This document shows positions 25,265 through 37,606 of a DNA stretch of 64,000 nt, piece after piece. The translations under genes and the position numbers were made by a program. Origin of the DNA: Candidatus Defluviibacillus avedoerensis (lineage in GTDB: Bacteria > Pseudomonadota > Gammaproteobacteria > Burkholderiales > Burkholderiaceae_C); contig JADJBS010000020.1 of the NCBI GenBank assembly GCA_016703665.1, positions 496,001-560,000 on the forward strand, in the 5' to 3' direction. A model generated the notes under the pieces. It was given only the letters and a program-made list of their open reading frames with translations. It was not told where the DNA came from and searched no databases. The number at the start of each line of letters is the position of its first letter. The stretch's first letter is position 1.

Positions 25265-26506
25265 ATGCCACAGACCCCCGCTGCCACTACCACCCAGTTT
25301 CCCATTCAGGCGCAAGACTGGCACGGGTTGACCCGCCTGGGTTTTGATGCGGCGTTGGGCATCACCCACCTGGTCGAGAACATGCATGAAACCATCTCGG
25401 CCCGAGCAGGGGTGCTGGGTGCGCAACGCACGCAACCCACCAGGGGTATCACCGGGCTGGTGTACCGGGCTGTGCGGGGGGGAACCCGGGTGGCCGGTCA
25501 GGGTGTGGGTGCGCTCACTGGCTTGCTGGCGCGTCTGCCCAACACCCGCACATCAACACCCGAGCGCGAGACCATGCTGGCCGTACTGAATGGCGTGTTT
25601 GGCGACCACCTCGCCGAAACGGGCAATCCACTCGCCATCAACATGCGCTTTCGCATCAACGGACAAGCCCTGGACTTGAATCAGGCCGCAATGAGCCAGC
25701 AGATCGAGAACCCGAGCGGCAAACTCTTGGTCCTGGTTCATGGGCTGTGCATGAACGATTTGCAGTGGTCGCGCCAAGGCCACGACCATGGCAAGGCGCT
25801 GTGCAAAGACCTGGGTTACACGCCGGTCTACCTGAACTACAACACGGGCAAGCATGTGTCAGAAAACGGACGGGACTTTTGCGCCGCGCTGGACCAGCTG
25901 ATTGCCGTTTGGCCTGTTGCGCTGCAGGAACTGGTCATCGTGGGGCACAGCATGGGTGGGTTGGTTACGCGCAGTGCGTGCCATGTCGCCACAGAGCAGC
26001 AAAGCCCATGGCTTGCGCTGCTGCGCAAAGTCATCTTTCTGGGCACACCCCACCATGGGGCACCGATGGAGCGAGGGGGCCAGATGTTTGACTCGCTTCT
26101 TGGTCAGAGCCCGTATCTGGCGCCCTTTACCCGGCTGGGCAAGGCGCGCAGTTCTGGCATCACCGACCTGCGTTTTGGCAACCTGCAAGACGCTGACTGG
26201 CAAGGCCGCGACCGCCATGCCCAGAAAAAAGATGACCGAACCCCCACGCCGCTGCCCGAAGGCGTGGACACCTACTTGATTGCCGCAGTCAAGGCCAGCA
26301 AGCTCAATGACCCGCGCAACGCGGTGATAGGAGATGGCTTGGTGCCGCTGGCCAGCGCCTTGGGAAAACACCGCCAGCCCGAGCTCGCCCTGAGCATCCC
26401 CGCCACCCATCAATGGGTCGCGACCGAGGCAAATCACTGGGATTTGCTGAGTCGTCAGGACGTGTACCAGCACTTGCGGGCCTGGCTGGCCGATGACCAA
26501 TCCTGA
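25265..26506 (+). CDS. alpha/beta hydrolase (lipase/esterase-like)
   Basis: A 413-residue protein with an alpha/beta hydrolase core: LLVLVHGLCMNDLQWS (oxyanion region, about 158-172) and the nucleophile elbow GHSMGGLVTRSA (Ser near 225), then FLGTPHHGAPMERGG, typical of PGAP1/lipase-like hydrolases. A His near the C-terminus (VATEANHWDLL) could complete the triad. The 130-residue N-terminal part is unlike known domains. No signal peptide is visible. The substrate is unknown. Confidence 0.85.
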   Translation: MPQTPAATTTQFPIQAQDWHGLTRLGFDAALGITHLVENMHETISARAGVLGAQRTQPTRGITGLVYRAVRGGTRVAGQGVGALTGLLARLPNTRTSTPERETMLAVLNGVFGDHLAETGNPLAINMRFRINGQALDLNQAAMSQQIENPSGKLLVLVHGLCMNDLQWSRQGHDHGKALCKDLGYTPVYLNYNTGKHVSENGRDFCAALDQLIAVWPVALQELVIVGHSMGGLVTRSACHVATEQQSPWLALLRKVIFLGTPHHGAPMERGGQMFDSLLGQSPYLAPFTRLGKARSSGITDLRFGNLQDADWQGRDRHAQKKDDRTPTPLPEGVDTYLIAAVKASKLNDPRNAVIGDGLVPLASALGKHRQPELALSIPATHQWVATEANHWDLLSRQDVYQHLRAWLADDQS

Positions 26507-26559
26507 AAACTATAGTTTTTATAGCAAGCTATCCTTATTTGGAATGCCCAAATGGCACT

Positions 26560-26972
26560 TCATGGACCTCTTGCTACCACCAGACTGGCGAGCAACAGCA
26601 ACGACACCACTGGCGCCCAGACCACCCGCTCCCAAACACTGGGTGTGGCGAGATTGGCGAGCACACCCAGCGCGCAATAGGCAACGACGCACCAGATGAG
26701 TTTGCGCATCCATGGCAGATGGCGCGACGGCGTGAGGCCTGCCCGGACCCTCACTACCCACACCATGCCCATCAGCAATAAACCTGAACCGAGAGACGCC
26801 CAGCGCATGGCCTCGGGCAAGACCCCTGGGTAAGCGCCACCCCAGGCCAATTCCCCCAGGGCAGGCCGGCTGCGAGGGCCCACTGAAACAAGACGGCGAT
26901 GGCTGTCAGCCAGGTGAAGACTCGAGCCGCGCGGGCACTGCGCTTGGCGGGTGCAGAGCAATCCAAACTCAT
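26560..26972 (-). CDS. small membrane protein, frame broken once
   Basis: The start MSLDCSAPAKRSARAARVF at 26972 overlaps the gnd stop (ATGA), a strong sign of coupling. Reading meets a frame change at five G (26853-26857 on + as C); a sixth would join WALAAGLPWG to ELAWGGAYPGVLPEAMRWAS and on to VVSLLLLASLVVARGP at 26560. The repaired product is 137 residues with four predicted helices. No family recognised. The homopolymer indel matches the pattern elsewhere in this window. Confidence 0.72.
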
Positions 26973-28378
26973 CCCACCCAACGCGTATGAAACTTGCCCG
27001 GGCGGTCCGTTCGCTGGTAAGTGTGAGCGCCAAAGTAATCGCGCTGTGCCTGCAGCAAATTAGCGGGCAGGCGGGCCGAGCGATAGGCGTCGTAGTAGGC
27101 CAGCGCACTCATGAAAGCAGGCACTGCCACGCCATTCAATGCTGCCATGGCCACCACCTCGCGCAGGTCTTGCTGGCAGTCGGCCATGACGTGGGCAAAG
27201 TGGGCGTCGACCAGCAAATTGTTCAAGTCAGGTGTGCGCACGAACGCAGCGCGGATGTCTTCCAGTAATTCGGCACGGATGATGCAGCCCGCCCGCCAGA
27301 CAGACGCAATGGTGGCAAAAGGCAGCTGCCACTGATGCTCACGGTCGGCTGCCCTGAGCAGCTGAAACCCCTGCGCATAGGCGCAAATTTTGGCGGCAAG
27401 CAGGGCACGGCGAATCTTCTCGAGTACCGTGCCGCGTTCGCCTGTGGGCTGCTTGGCAGGCCCCGTCAGCACCTTGGCCGCGGCCACTCGCTCGGGTTGC
27501 TGCGCGCTGACGGTGCGGGCAAACACGGCGTCCGCAATGGTGGGCGCTGTCACGCCAAGGTCCAGCGCGACCTGGCTGGTCCACTTGCCCGTGCCTTTTT
27601 GCTCGGCCGTGTCCAGAATCAGATTGACCAGTGCGTCGCCCGTTTCCGGGTCGGTATGGGCCAGGATGTCGGCAGTGATGCCGATCAGGTAGCTGCTGAG
27701 GTCACCGTCGTTCCAGGTTCGGAACACCGTGCTCATCTCAGCTGGTGCCATTCCTTGCAGGTGATGCATGAGCCAGTAGGCTTCGCAGATCATTTGCATG
27801 TCGGCGTATTCAATGCCGTTGTGCACCATCTTGACGAAGTGGCCCGCACCACCCGCCCCCATCCATTCGCAGCAAGGCTGGCCATCGTCGGCTGTGGCGG
27901 CAATGGCTTGCAGCATAGGCTGGATCAGCGGCCAAGCCTCAGGGGCGCCCCCGGGCATGAGAGCCGGGCCGAGCAAGGCCCCCTCTTCGCCCCCGCTCAC
28001 GCCAGCACCGACGAAGTGAATGCCTTTGCCTCCCAGCGCGGCAATGCGTCTTTGTGTGTCTGTGTACAGCGTGTTGCCGCCGTCAATGACAACGTCGCCA
28101 CTTGACAGCAACGGTTGCAAATCTTCCAGCACAGCGTCGACTGCTGCACCCGCAGGCACCATCATCAGGATGCGGCGAGGCTGTTTCAGACTGGCGACCA
28201 GCACGGCCATCGAGTCTTTCGCCCCAGCACGCAGGCCTTGGGTCCGCGCATTGAAATTGTGACGCTTGCCAGCATCGAGGTCAAAGCCACTGACGGCGAA
28301 GCCGTTGCGCTCCAGATTCAGGGCCAGGTTTTCACCCATCACGCCCAGGCCCACGAGGCCAATATCCGCATCTTGCAT
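26969..28378 (-). CDS. gnd: 6-phosphogluconate dehydrogenase, decarboxylating
   Basis: Oxidises 6-phosphogluconate to ribulose-5-phosphate in the pentose phosphate pathway. The 469-residue product starts MQDADIGLVGLGVMGENLALNL (Rossmann nucleotide site), with FVGAGVSGGEEGA and HFVKMVHNGIEYADMQ motifs and the C-terminal LPANLLQAQRDYFGAHTYQR. A start at 28612 would add 78 odd residues overlapping the divergent valS gene; 28378 gives the normal size. The stop overlaps the start of the small membrane protein. Confidence 0.97.
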   Translation of the reverse strand: MQDADIGLVGLGVMGENLALNLERNGFAVSGFDLDAGKRHNFNARTQGLRAGAKDSMAVLVASLKQPRRILMMVPAGAAVDAVLEDLQPLLSSGDVVIDGGNTLYTDTQRRIAALGGKGIHFVGAGVSGGEEGALLGPALMPGGAPEAWPLIQPMLQAIAATADDGQPCCEWMGAGGAGHFVKMVHNGIEYADMQMICEAYWLMHHLQGMAPAEMSTVFRTWNDGDLSSYLIGITADILAHTDPETGDALVNLILDTAEQKGTGKWTSQVALDLGVTAPTIADAVFARTVSAQQPERVAAAKVLTGPAKQPTGERGTVLEKIRRALLAAKICAYAQGFQLLRAADREHQWQLPFATIASVWRAGCIIRAELLEDIRAAFVRTPDLNNLLVDAHFAHVMADCQQDLREVVAMAALNGVAVPAFMSALAYYDAYRSARLPANLLQAQRDYFGAHTYQRTDRPGKFHTRWVG

Positions 28379-28596
28379 GGTCAAAATTTTGGTGTGTTGT
28401 CTTCCAGGAGCCGATACCGACGCCCACATGAGCGCAGATTTTGCAACAGGGCCGCGCGGATTGATGTCGCACACCCGTTCGTGGTGTCTGTCCTTCAGGC
28501 TTTTAGCGTCGCAGTCAGCACGTAAAATCAAAGGCTTATCTCCAAAGCGCCTGCTCTGACCCCTCCGAGCCGGGCCACGCCTGAATCGATTCCAAC

Positions 28597-31675
<3,079 letters not shown>

Positions 31676-31731
31676 TCGTCACAGGCAGCAGGCACAATAG
31701 CTTTTAGTATTCACGGAACCTGGAGATCTGA

Positions 31732-32610
31732 ATGAACAAGATGGCTCGCGTCAATAAAGCGGTGTTTCCGGTAGCTGGCCTGGGCACCCGGTTTTTGCCC
31801 GCCACCAAAGCCAGCCCCAAAGAGATGTTGCCCATCGTAGACAAGCCGCTGATTCAGTACGCGGTGGAAGAGGCCTGGTCGGCAGGCATTCAGCAGATGA
31901 TTTTTGTGACGGGTCGAAGCAAGCGCACGATTGAAGACCACTTTGACGTGGCATTTGAACTGGAAGCCGAGTTGATCAACGCCAACAAGACTGCATTGAT
32001 CGAGTTGGTACGTTCCGTCGTGCCCAAAGGCATGAATTGCGCCTTTGTGCGCCAACCCAAGATGCTGGGGCTGGGCCATGCGGTGCTTTGCGCCGAGCAT
32101 CTGGTCGGTGATGAGCCCTTTGCGGTGCTGTTGGCCGATGATTTGATGGTGGGCGAGCCCCCCATCATGGCGCAGATGGCAGAGCAGTTCCAGCGACTGG
32201 GGCGCTCCATCATCGCAGTTCAAGAAGTACCTCTTGAGCAGACCAAGCGCTATGGCATTGTGGCAGGCGACGCCACAGCCTCGGGTGTGATCCAGATCCG
32301 GGAAATTGTGGAAAAGCCTGCACCTGAAGTGGCACCATCCCGAATGGGTGTTGCAGGTCGCTACATCTTGACGCCCGGTATTTTTGATCAGATTCGTGCA
32401 CAACCCAAAGGCGCTGGCGGTGAGATTCAACTCACCGATGGCATCTCTGGTTTATTGTCTCAGGAAGCGGTTTACGCTTACCAGTACAAAGGTAAGCGCT
32501 ATGATTGTGGCAGCAAAGAAGGCTTTCTGGAAGCGACAGTTGAACTGGCGTTGCAGCACGCTGAAGTGGGTGAATCGTTCAGGACTTATTTGAAGACCCT
32601 GACGCTCTAA
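31732..32610 (+). CDS. galU: UTP-glucose-1-phosphate uridylyltransferase
   Basis: Makes UDP-glucose from UTP and glucose-1-phosphate. The 292-residue product has the nucleotidyltransferase signature VFPVAGLGTRFLPATKASPKEMLPIVDKPLIQYAVEEA, the active-site region LLADDLMVGEPP and EKPAPEVAPSRMGVAGRYIL. The ATG at 31732 was chosen over 31741 because GGAG lies 8-11 bases before it. It follows valS by 56 bases and is convergent to tusA. Confidence 0.97.
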   Translation: MNKMARVNKAVFPVAGLGTRFLPATKASPKEMLPIVDKPLIQYAVEEAWSAGIQQMIFVTGRSKRTIEDHFDVAFELEAELINANKTALIELVRSVVPKGMNCAFVRQPKMLGLGHAVLCAEHLVGDEPFAVLLADDLMVGEPPIMAQMAEQFQRLGRSIIAVQEVPLEQTKRYGIVAGDATASGVIQIREIVEKPAPEVAPSRMGVAGRYILTPGIFDQIRAQPKGAGGEIQLTDGISGLLSQEAVYAYQYKGKRYDCGSKEGFLEATVELALQHAEVGESFRTYLKTLTL

Positions 32611-32638
32611 GGCTGACGCACTGGATAGCGCCCACCGC

Positions 32639-32866
32639 TTAGCGGCGCTTGAGAATATGGATAAAATCCGTGCCCGCTGTTTCCTGCTCTATCAGTACGT
32701 TCCCCGTCTGGCGGGCGAAGGCCTGAAAGTCCCGCACAGAACCTGCATCGGTGGCAACAACCTTCAAAGTCTGCCCCGTGGTCATCTCGTTCAGCGCTTT
32801 CTTGGCCTTCAAGATGGGCAACGGGCAATTCAAACCGCGGGTGTCGAGTTCTTTGTCAATCTGCAT
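32639..32866 (-). CDS. tusA: sulfurtransferase TusA
   Basis: A 75-residue TusA/SirA-family protein. The active-site CPxP is in DTRGLNCPLPILKAKKAL (Cys near residue 14), and VVATDAGSVRDFQAFARQTGN matches the family. TusA relays persulfide sulfur in tRNA 2-thiouridine synthesis and other sulfur-transfer pathways. The convergent gap to galU holds overlapping short hairpins (CCGCTTAGCGG near 32635) that may serve as a terminator but have no T-run. Confidence 0.95.
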   Translation of the reverse strand: MQIDKELDTRGLNCPLPILKAKKALNEMTTGQTLKVVATDAGSVRDFQAFARQTGNVLIEQETAGTDFIHILKRR

Positions 32867-32926
32867 GGAATACTGCCTTTAAGATTGAGGGCATTTTAGA
32901 CGGGTGCCAGACTCAATCCCGCTTTT

Positions 32927-33475
32927 TCAGTCCCGCTTTGCCCGTGCAGCCAAGGTGGCCGCGTCCATGAACTCGGGTGTGAACCCACGGCGCTTGAGGA
33001 ACTCAGCCATGGCAAAGCCAGTCCCGGCAGGCCAGCATTTGATGTCTGCATAGTCGTACAGCCTGTAGTCGGCCAACTCTGGTGAAAGTTGGACATCACC
33101 ATCAGCCACGACATGGTATGCAATGATCACCTGGTTCATTCGCTGAAAGTCCCATACGCCCAACAGGTTCACCTCGGACACGTCGAGGTTGGTTTCCTCC
33201 TTGACTTCGCGCGAGATACCGCCCTCAGGCGTTTCACCCGCTTCCATAAAGCCGGTAATCAACGCGTACATTTTCGGACCCCAAGCCGCATTGCGTGCCA
33301 GCAGGATCTGCCCATGGTATTGAACCACCGCCGCCAGCACCGGCGTAGGATTGTTCCAGTGGGTGTACTTGCAAACCGGGCAGCGCATGCGTGCTTTGTC
33401 ACCACCGTCTTCAGCTTCAGTTATCAGCGCAAGTTCGGATGCACACTGGGGGCAATAGGTAAATCCTTGGGTCAT
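32927..33475 (-). CDS. NUDIX hydrolase with zinc-ribbon (NudC-like)
   Basis: A 182-residue protein. Two CxxC pairs (YCPQCASEL near residue 8 and MRCPVCKYTH near 32) form a zinc ribbon, then the NUDIX box reads GFMEAGETPEGGISREVKEETNLDV (GX5EX7REUXEEXGU). It hydrolyses a nucleoside diphosphate linked to another moiety; related proteins include NADH pyrophosphatases. The ATG at 33475 overlaps the cysM stop, so the two are co-translated. Confidence 0.9.
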   Translation of the reverse strand: MTQGFTYCPQCASELALITEAEDGGDKARMRCPVCKYTHWNNPTPVLAAVVQYHGQILLARNAAWGPKMYALITGFMEAGETPEGGISREVKEETNLDVSEVNLLGVWDFQRMNQVIIAYHVVADGDVQLSPELADYRLYDYADIKCWPAGTGFAMAEFLKRRGFTPEFMDAATLAARAKRD

Positions 33476-34389
33476 GCGGGAAACACTCCAGTAGAAAGGT
33501 AGCGGTCGCCGCGGTCGCAGACGATAAACACGATGGTCGCGTTTTCCACCGATTTGGCAATCTCCTGCGCGACCCAGCAGGCACCTGCGGCAGAGATTCC
33601 GCCAAAAATTCCCTCCTCTCGCGCGAGACGACGGCACATGTCTTCGGCATTTTCCTGACTCACGTACATGAGTTCATCCACATTGGTGGGGTCGTAAATC
33701 TTGGGAAGGTATTCCTGGGGCCATTTTCGGATACCGGGGATGCGAGACCCATCCTGAGGTTGCGCACCGATGATCCGAATCGAAGGGTTCTTTTCTTTCA
33801 AAAAGCGTGCGACTCCGGTAATCGTGCCTGTCGTGCCCATGGCACTCACGAAGTGGGTGATGCGGCCGCCAGTGTCTTCCCAAATCTCGGGTCCTGTGGT
33901 TTCGTAGTGAATGCGAGGATTGTCTGCATTGGCAAACTGATCAAGCACGTGTCCCTTGCCTTCGCGTTGCATTTGCTCCGCCAGGTCACGCGCGTACTCC
34001 ATGCCGCCACTCTTGGGCGTGAGCATGAGTTCTGCACCGAAGGCCTTCATGGTCTGGGCCCGCTCAACGGACAAGTCCTCCGGCATGATCAACACCATGC
34101 GGTACCCTTTGATGGCAGCGGCCATGGCCAGTGCAATGCCCGTGTTGCCAGAAGTTGCCTCCACCAGCGTGTCGCCGGGTTTGATTTCGCCGCGTTCTTC
34201 CGCACGGCGGATCATGGACAGGGCTGGGCGGTCCTTAACCGAACCCGCCGGGTTGTTGCCTTCGAGCTTGCCCAAAATGACATTGTCACGGGGTTTCCAG
34301 ACAGCTGCTCCCATGCGCTGCAAGGCGACAAGCGGGGTACGCCCAACGGCGTCTTCAATGCTGAGATAGTTGGTAGCGTTCATGGTCAT
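33472..34389 (-). CDS. cysM: cysteine synthase B (CysM)
   Basis: Forms cysteine (or S-sulfocysteine) from O-acetylserine with PLP. The N-terminus YLSIEDAVGRTPLVALQRM, the PLP-Lys in EGNNPAGSVKDRPALSM (near residue 55), EATSGNTGIALAMAAAIKGY and SAMGTTGTITGV are all typical. The C-terminal part is shorter than CysK, as in CysM. Starts at 34389 (MTMNAT) or 34383 are possible; neither has a strong ribosome site. The start lies 33 bases from the divergent tRNA-Leu gene. Confidence 0.93.
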   Translation of the reverse strand: MTMNATNYLSIEDAVGRTPLVALQRMGAAVWKPRDNVILGKLEGNNPAGSVKDRPALSMIRRAEERGEIKPGDTLVEATSGNTGIALAMAAAIKGYRMVLIMPEDLSVERAQTMKAFGAELMLTPKSGGMEYARDLAEQMQREGKGHVLDQFANADNPRIHYETTGPEIWEDTGGRITHFVSAMGTTGTITGVARFLKEKNPSIRIIGAQPQDGSRIPGIRKWPQEYLPKIYDPTNVDELMYVSQENAEDMCRRLAREEGIFGGISAAGACWVAQEIAKSVENATIVFIVCDRGDRYLSTGVFPA

Positions 34390-34421
34390 AAATGTGCCAT
34401 AATAATGCTCTTTCCTGTCCT

Positions 34422-34506
34422 GCCCGGGTGGTGAAATTGGTAGACTCAGGGGACTCAAAATCCCCCGCCGCAAGGCGTGCCGGTTCGAGTCCGGCCCCGG
34501 GCACCA
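34422..34506 (+). tRNA. tRNA-Leu (anticodon CAA)
   Basis: GCCCGGG (34422-34428) pairs with CCCGGGC (34496-34502). The anticodon loop CTCAAAA lies between GGGGA and TCCCC, giving anticodon CAA. A long variable arm (CGCCGCAAGGCG) marks a type II tRNA as expected for leucine; GGTTCGAGTCC is the T loop. The 3' CCA is encoded. It reads UUG codons. Confidence 0.97.
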
Positions 34507-34532
34507 CTTGCTTATGTTTTCTGAGGGGTATT

Positions 34533-34556
34533 CCGCATTTCTGCGGGGTTTCTTTC
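34533..34556 (+). terminator. possible terminator of the tRNA-Leu transcript
   Basis: CCGCA (34533-34537) pairs with TGCGG (34542-34546) around a 4-base loop, followed by GGTTTCTTT. Short stem and interrupted T-run, so only moderate support. Confidence 0.5.
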
Positions 34557-34585
34557 CCTAGCACACCGACCTGATTCCGGAGTCC

Positions 34586-35839
34586 ATGCACAATGCAGCC
34601 ATGGGTTTGGATTTTCAAGGGCTCTCTCAACGATTCAAGCGCGCTTGCCGCCTGACGCTGGCCAGGAACTCAGCGTTCGCAGGGACCATAGCACTTGGCA
34701 ACATGACGCGACTGGCTTGGACTGCCATGGTGGTAGTTCCACTGAATCTGGTGCACATCGCGATTTTCTGGAGGTTGACGCCAACCCAGGGCGCGCCGCA
34801 TGCCGAAAAATGGGCAAATACCTTAGGCTGGATACATGTGTGCATGGCCTTCGTCGTGCTTGCATTGGGCCTTTCAGCCAGACGCACCCTACAGGCAAAT
34901 CGCGCAGGCAACACCACGGAGTGGATTTCAGTGCTGGCTGTGCTGATCGGGACGCTCTTTGCTGCGTGGGTCGTCGCAGTCGATCAACTTGTGACGACCA
35001 ATATTTCTCCCTTTCTGATAGGGACGCTGCTCATGGGCGCCCTTTTTGGACTTCGCCCGCGCAATGCTGTCGTGATTTATGGAATGGCATTTGTGTTTTT
35101 CTCTTTGGGTTTGCGATGGGCACAAGCCGATCCGAACGTGTTGCTGACCAACACCTTGAATGGGCTCACGGCAGTTGCGGTGGGTCTGATTCTTTCACTG
35201 ACCAATTGGTACAAGAATACGGAAAATCTGGACTTGCGACGCAAGTTGGCCCGCAGGCAGGCGATTTTGCAATCCAGATACAACCAGCTTGAGGTTCTGG
35301 CAACCCGTGACTCGTTAACTGGCCTGCACAACCGCAAGGAATTCATGCGGCTGGCGGATCTGGAACTCTCACGCGCGGCGCGCTATGGTTTTCCGGTCTG
35401 TATCGTGATTGCCGATGTGGACCACTTCAAGCGGGTCAACGATGAACTGGGTCATCCCATGGGAGACTTGGTGCTGCGACACATCGCCACCTTGCTGCGC
35501 AGCGCAATACGAACAACTGATCTCGTGGGTCGACTGGGCGGAGAGGAATTTATACTTCTTTTGCCCCTGACGACTCAGTATGAAGGTCTTCAGATGGCGG
35601 ACAAATTGCGGATTCTGGTGGAAATGTCCCCCACGAAGATTCCACCCAATCGCCTTGGTCATACAAGAGTGCCCGCCACCCTCAGTATGGGTGTTGTGGG
35701 TCTTGCAGGCAGCGAGAGTGCGGATTTGATCTCCCTTTACTCCCAGGCGGACAAGGCTTTATACAGAGCCAAACATGAAGGACGAAATCGGGTTGAGGGA
35801 GCAACCCCCAAAGATGCCATTAGCCAGTTAGAAGCGTAA
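34586..35839 (+). CDS. membrane-bound diguanylate cyclase
   Basis: A 417-residue protein: an N-terminal region with about six membrane helices (roughly 40-215), a short linker helix (NTENLDLRRKLARRQAILQSRYNQLE), then a GGDEF domain. The active site is GGEEF near residue 318, and an inhibitory RxxD site (RTTD) lies five residues before it, so product feedback is possible. It synthesises cyclic di-GMP from GTP. The N-terminal helices do not match a named sensor that I recognise. The ATG at 34586 or 34601 (MGLDFQGL) both seem possible. Confidence 0.92.
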   Translation: MHNAAMGLDFQGLSQRFKRACRLTLARNSAFAGTIALGNMTRLAWTAMVVVPLNLVHIAIFWRLTPTQGAPHAEKWANTLGWIHVCMAFVVLALGLSARRTLQANRAGNTTEWISVLAVLIGTLFAAWVVAVDQLVTTNISPFLIGTLLMGALFGLRPRNAVVIYGMAFVFFSLGLRWAQADPNVLLTNTLNGLTAVAVGLILSLTNWYKNTENLDLRRKLARRQAILQSRYNQLEVLATRDSLTGLHNRKEFMRLADLELSRAARYGFPVCIVIADVDHFKRVNDELGHPMGDLVLRHIATLLRSAIRTTDLVGRLGGEEFILLLPLTTQYEGLQMADKLRILVEMSPTKIPPNRLGHTRVPATLSMGVVGLAGSESADLISLYSQADKALYRAKHEGRNRVEGATPKDAISQLEA

Positions 35840-35861
35840 GCAGCCGCCCGACACCCAAGGG

Positions 35862-36676
35862 TCAACGTTTGACCAAATACTCTTCAAGCCTAGCAGCCAT
35901 GGCCGTCATGGCCACTGCGGCCGGGCAGCCTGGCAAGGTCGTTAACAGCAACTGACGTTTGACAACGGCTTCACGAACTGCAATGTCGTTCGGTATATCA
36001 CCCATGTGGGCAAGCTTGACTGTCATGCCGCCCGCGCCGCCGATAAAGCGGTCTAGCACGCGCTGCAACTGGGCGACGATCACCCTTCCGTCACCCAATT
36101 TCAGGGTTTGGTTAATGACAATGCGGATGTTGTACCGTTTTTGCTGTGCAGCCAGAACTTTGATGGTGGCGTACGCATCTGTCAACGAAGTCGGCTCAGG
36201 CGTTGCCACCACCAGGACCTCATCGGCCAACGAAACGGCGTAGAGCACCACATCCGAAATACCAGCTCCCGTGTCCAATATGATGACGTCATACATGGGA
36301 CGGATGCTGCGCAACACCTTTGGAATTGCTCACGCACCTCCGCAGTAAGGCGCGAATACTCCACCATACCCGAACCTGCAAGCAACACACTGAAACCACC
36401 CGGTGCTGGCAGAATCGCTTCTTCCAGCTTGGCTTTACCGGTGAACACGTCATGCAAGGTGGTTTTGGGATACAGGTTCAAAACCACGTCAAGATTCGCC
36501 AGACCCAGGTCTGCATCCAGCACCAGAACCTTCAGGCCACGCTTGGCCATTGATGCGGCCAGATTGGCCGACACAAACGTCTTGCCCACGCCGCCCTTGC
36601 CACTGGTCACTGCAAGCACATTGGCGCCCGCTTTGGTGGCGCCCAGGCTTTCGGAAAGAGAAGTTGCTTGGTTCAT
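35862..36676 (-). CDS. MinD/ParA-type ATPase (FlhG-like), frame broken once
   Basis: A deviant Walker-A P-loop ATPase: VLAVTSGKGGVGKTFVSANLAASMAKRGLKVLVLDADLGLANLD (residues 19-62). The frame breaks at AAA (36319-36321 on + as T); one more A converts EQFQRCC into EQFQKVLRSIRPMYDVIILDTGAG and restores VLVVATPEPTSLTDAYATIKVL to the end at 35862. The repaired product is 271 residues, normal for MinD/FlhG. Such proteins control cell-pole or flagellar placement. It is 6 bases upstream-coupled to the GGDEF gene at 36683, suggesting a joint role in positioning and c-di-GMP signalling. Confidence 0.87.
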
Positions 36677-36682
36677 CGCCGT

Positions 36683-37444
36683 TTACCCTTGTGTCAGATC
36701 ACCCGGTACTGCTTCGATCGATTCTGGAAAATCATCGTTCAAGTTACCGAACAGCAATGTTTTTTCTTCTGCAGAAACTGTGCTCATGGGGGTCTGCTCC
36801 AGGATTGCGCGGTTGCGGCCCTGGGTTTTGGCACTGTAAAGCTGCAAATCAGCCCGTTCTACCCACAGCGCAGAGGATGAACGGATCCAGCCAGGCGCAA
36901 ACGCACCGCCAATGCTGATGGTGCAATTCAAATCAACCCCGCTGGTAACTGTGAACGGATCGCGCTCGATGGCAACCCGGATCCGCTCGGTGACGACCGT
37001 CGCAAAAAAAGCCGGACAGTCTGGCAACACGACTGCGAACTCTTCGCCGCCATAGCGCGCAACCGTGTCCATGGGGCGCACGCATTGAAGCAATCGTTTG
37101 GCGACCTCCTGAATTACCACATCGCCAGCCGAGTGCCCATGTTCATCGTTGACCCTCTTGAAATGGTCAATATCGACCATCAACAGCAAGGCAGACTCAC
37201 CAGAACGGGCTACCCGGTCAATTTCCCGGTCCAGCACACTGGCAAAGTAACGGCGATTGGCCAAACCGGTCAATGCATCACGCTGAGAAAGGTCGCAAAG
37301 CCCATCAATCAGCGCCTGCAACATCTCGACATTGGCGCCGCCCTTGAGCGATTGCACATTGCCGGACTGCTCCAGCAGCATGCGTGCATGATCCAGGCGC
37401 AGCATGCGCGTGTCCACCAGAGGGTTGAGTGCAGAAGATTCCAC
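36683..37444 (-). CDS. soluble diguanylate cyclase
   Basis: A 253-residue cytoplasmic protein: a 55-residue N-terminal part and a GGDEF domain with DALTGLANRRYF, MVDIDHFKRVNDEHGH and the GGEEF active site at 132-136. An RxxD inhibitory site (RPMD, 123-126) lies five residues before it. It is directly followed, 6 bases on, by the MinD/ParA-type ATPase, implying co-transcription. No membrane or sensory domain is visible, so its activity may depend on a partner, possibly the ATPase. Confidence 0.92.
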   Translation of the reverse strand: MESSALNPLVDTRMLRLDHARMLLEQSGNVQSLKGGANVEMLQALIDGLCDLSQRDALTGLANRRYFASVLDREIDRVARSGESALLLMVDIDHFKRVNDEHGHSAGDVVIQEVAKRLLQCVRPMDTVARYGGEEFAVVLPDCPAFFATVVTERIRVAIERDPFTVTSGVDLNCTISIGGAFAPGWIRSSSALWVERADLQLYSAKTQGRNRAILEQTPMSTVSAEEKTLLFGNLNDDFPESIEAVPGDLTQG

Positions 37445-37606
37445 TACAGCTTTTTGTTGTCGTTCGGTCTAGTTTAGCCCAGCGACTTGGGGTCGACTGG
37501 TACTTGCCTAAACTTCATTCTCGCACCAAGGCAATGCTCGTGCAGACTGCGGGGTTATAGGGCCTTTGGCGCTTCAGGATGGGGGGAAAGTCAGTCACAT
37601 CAAGCG

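Noticed and set aside
26981..27108. A longer form of the small membrane protein starting inside gnd
   Set aside because: The extra residues overlap gnd and the ATGA junction at 26972 gives a natural coupled start.
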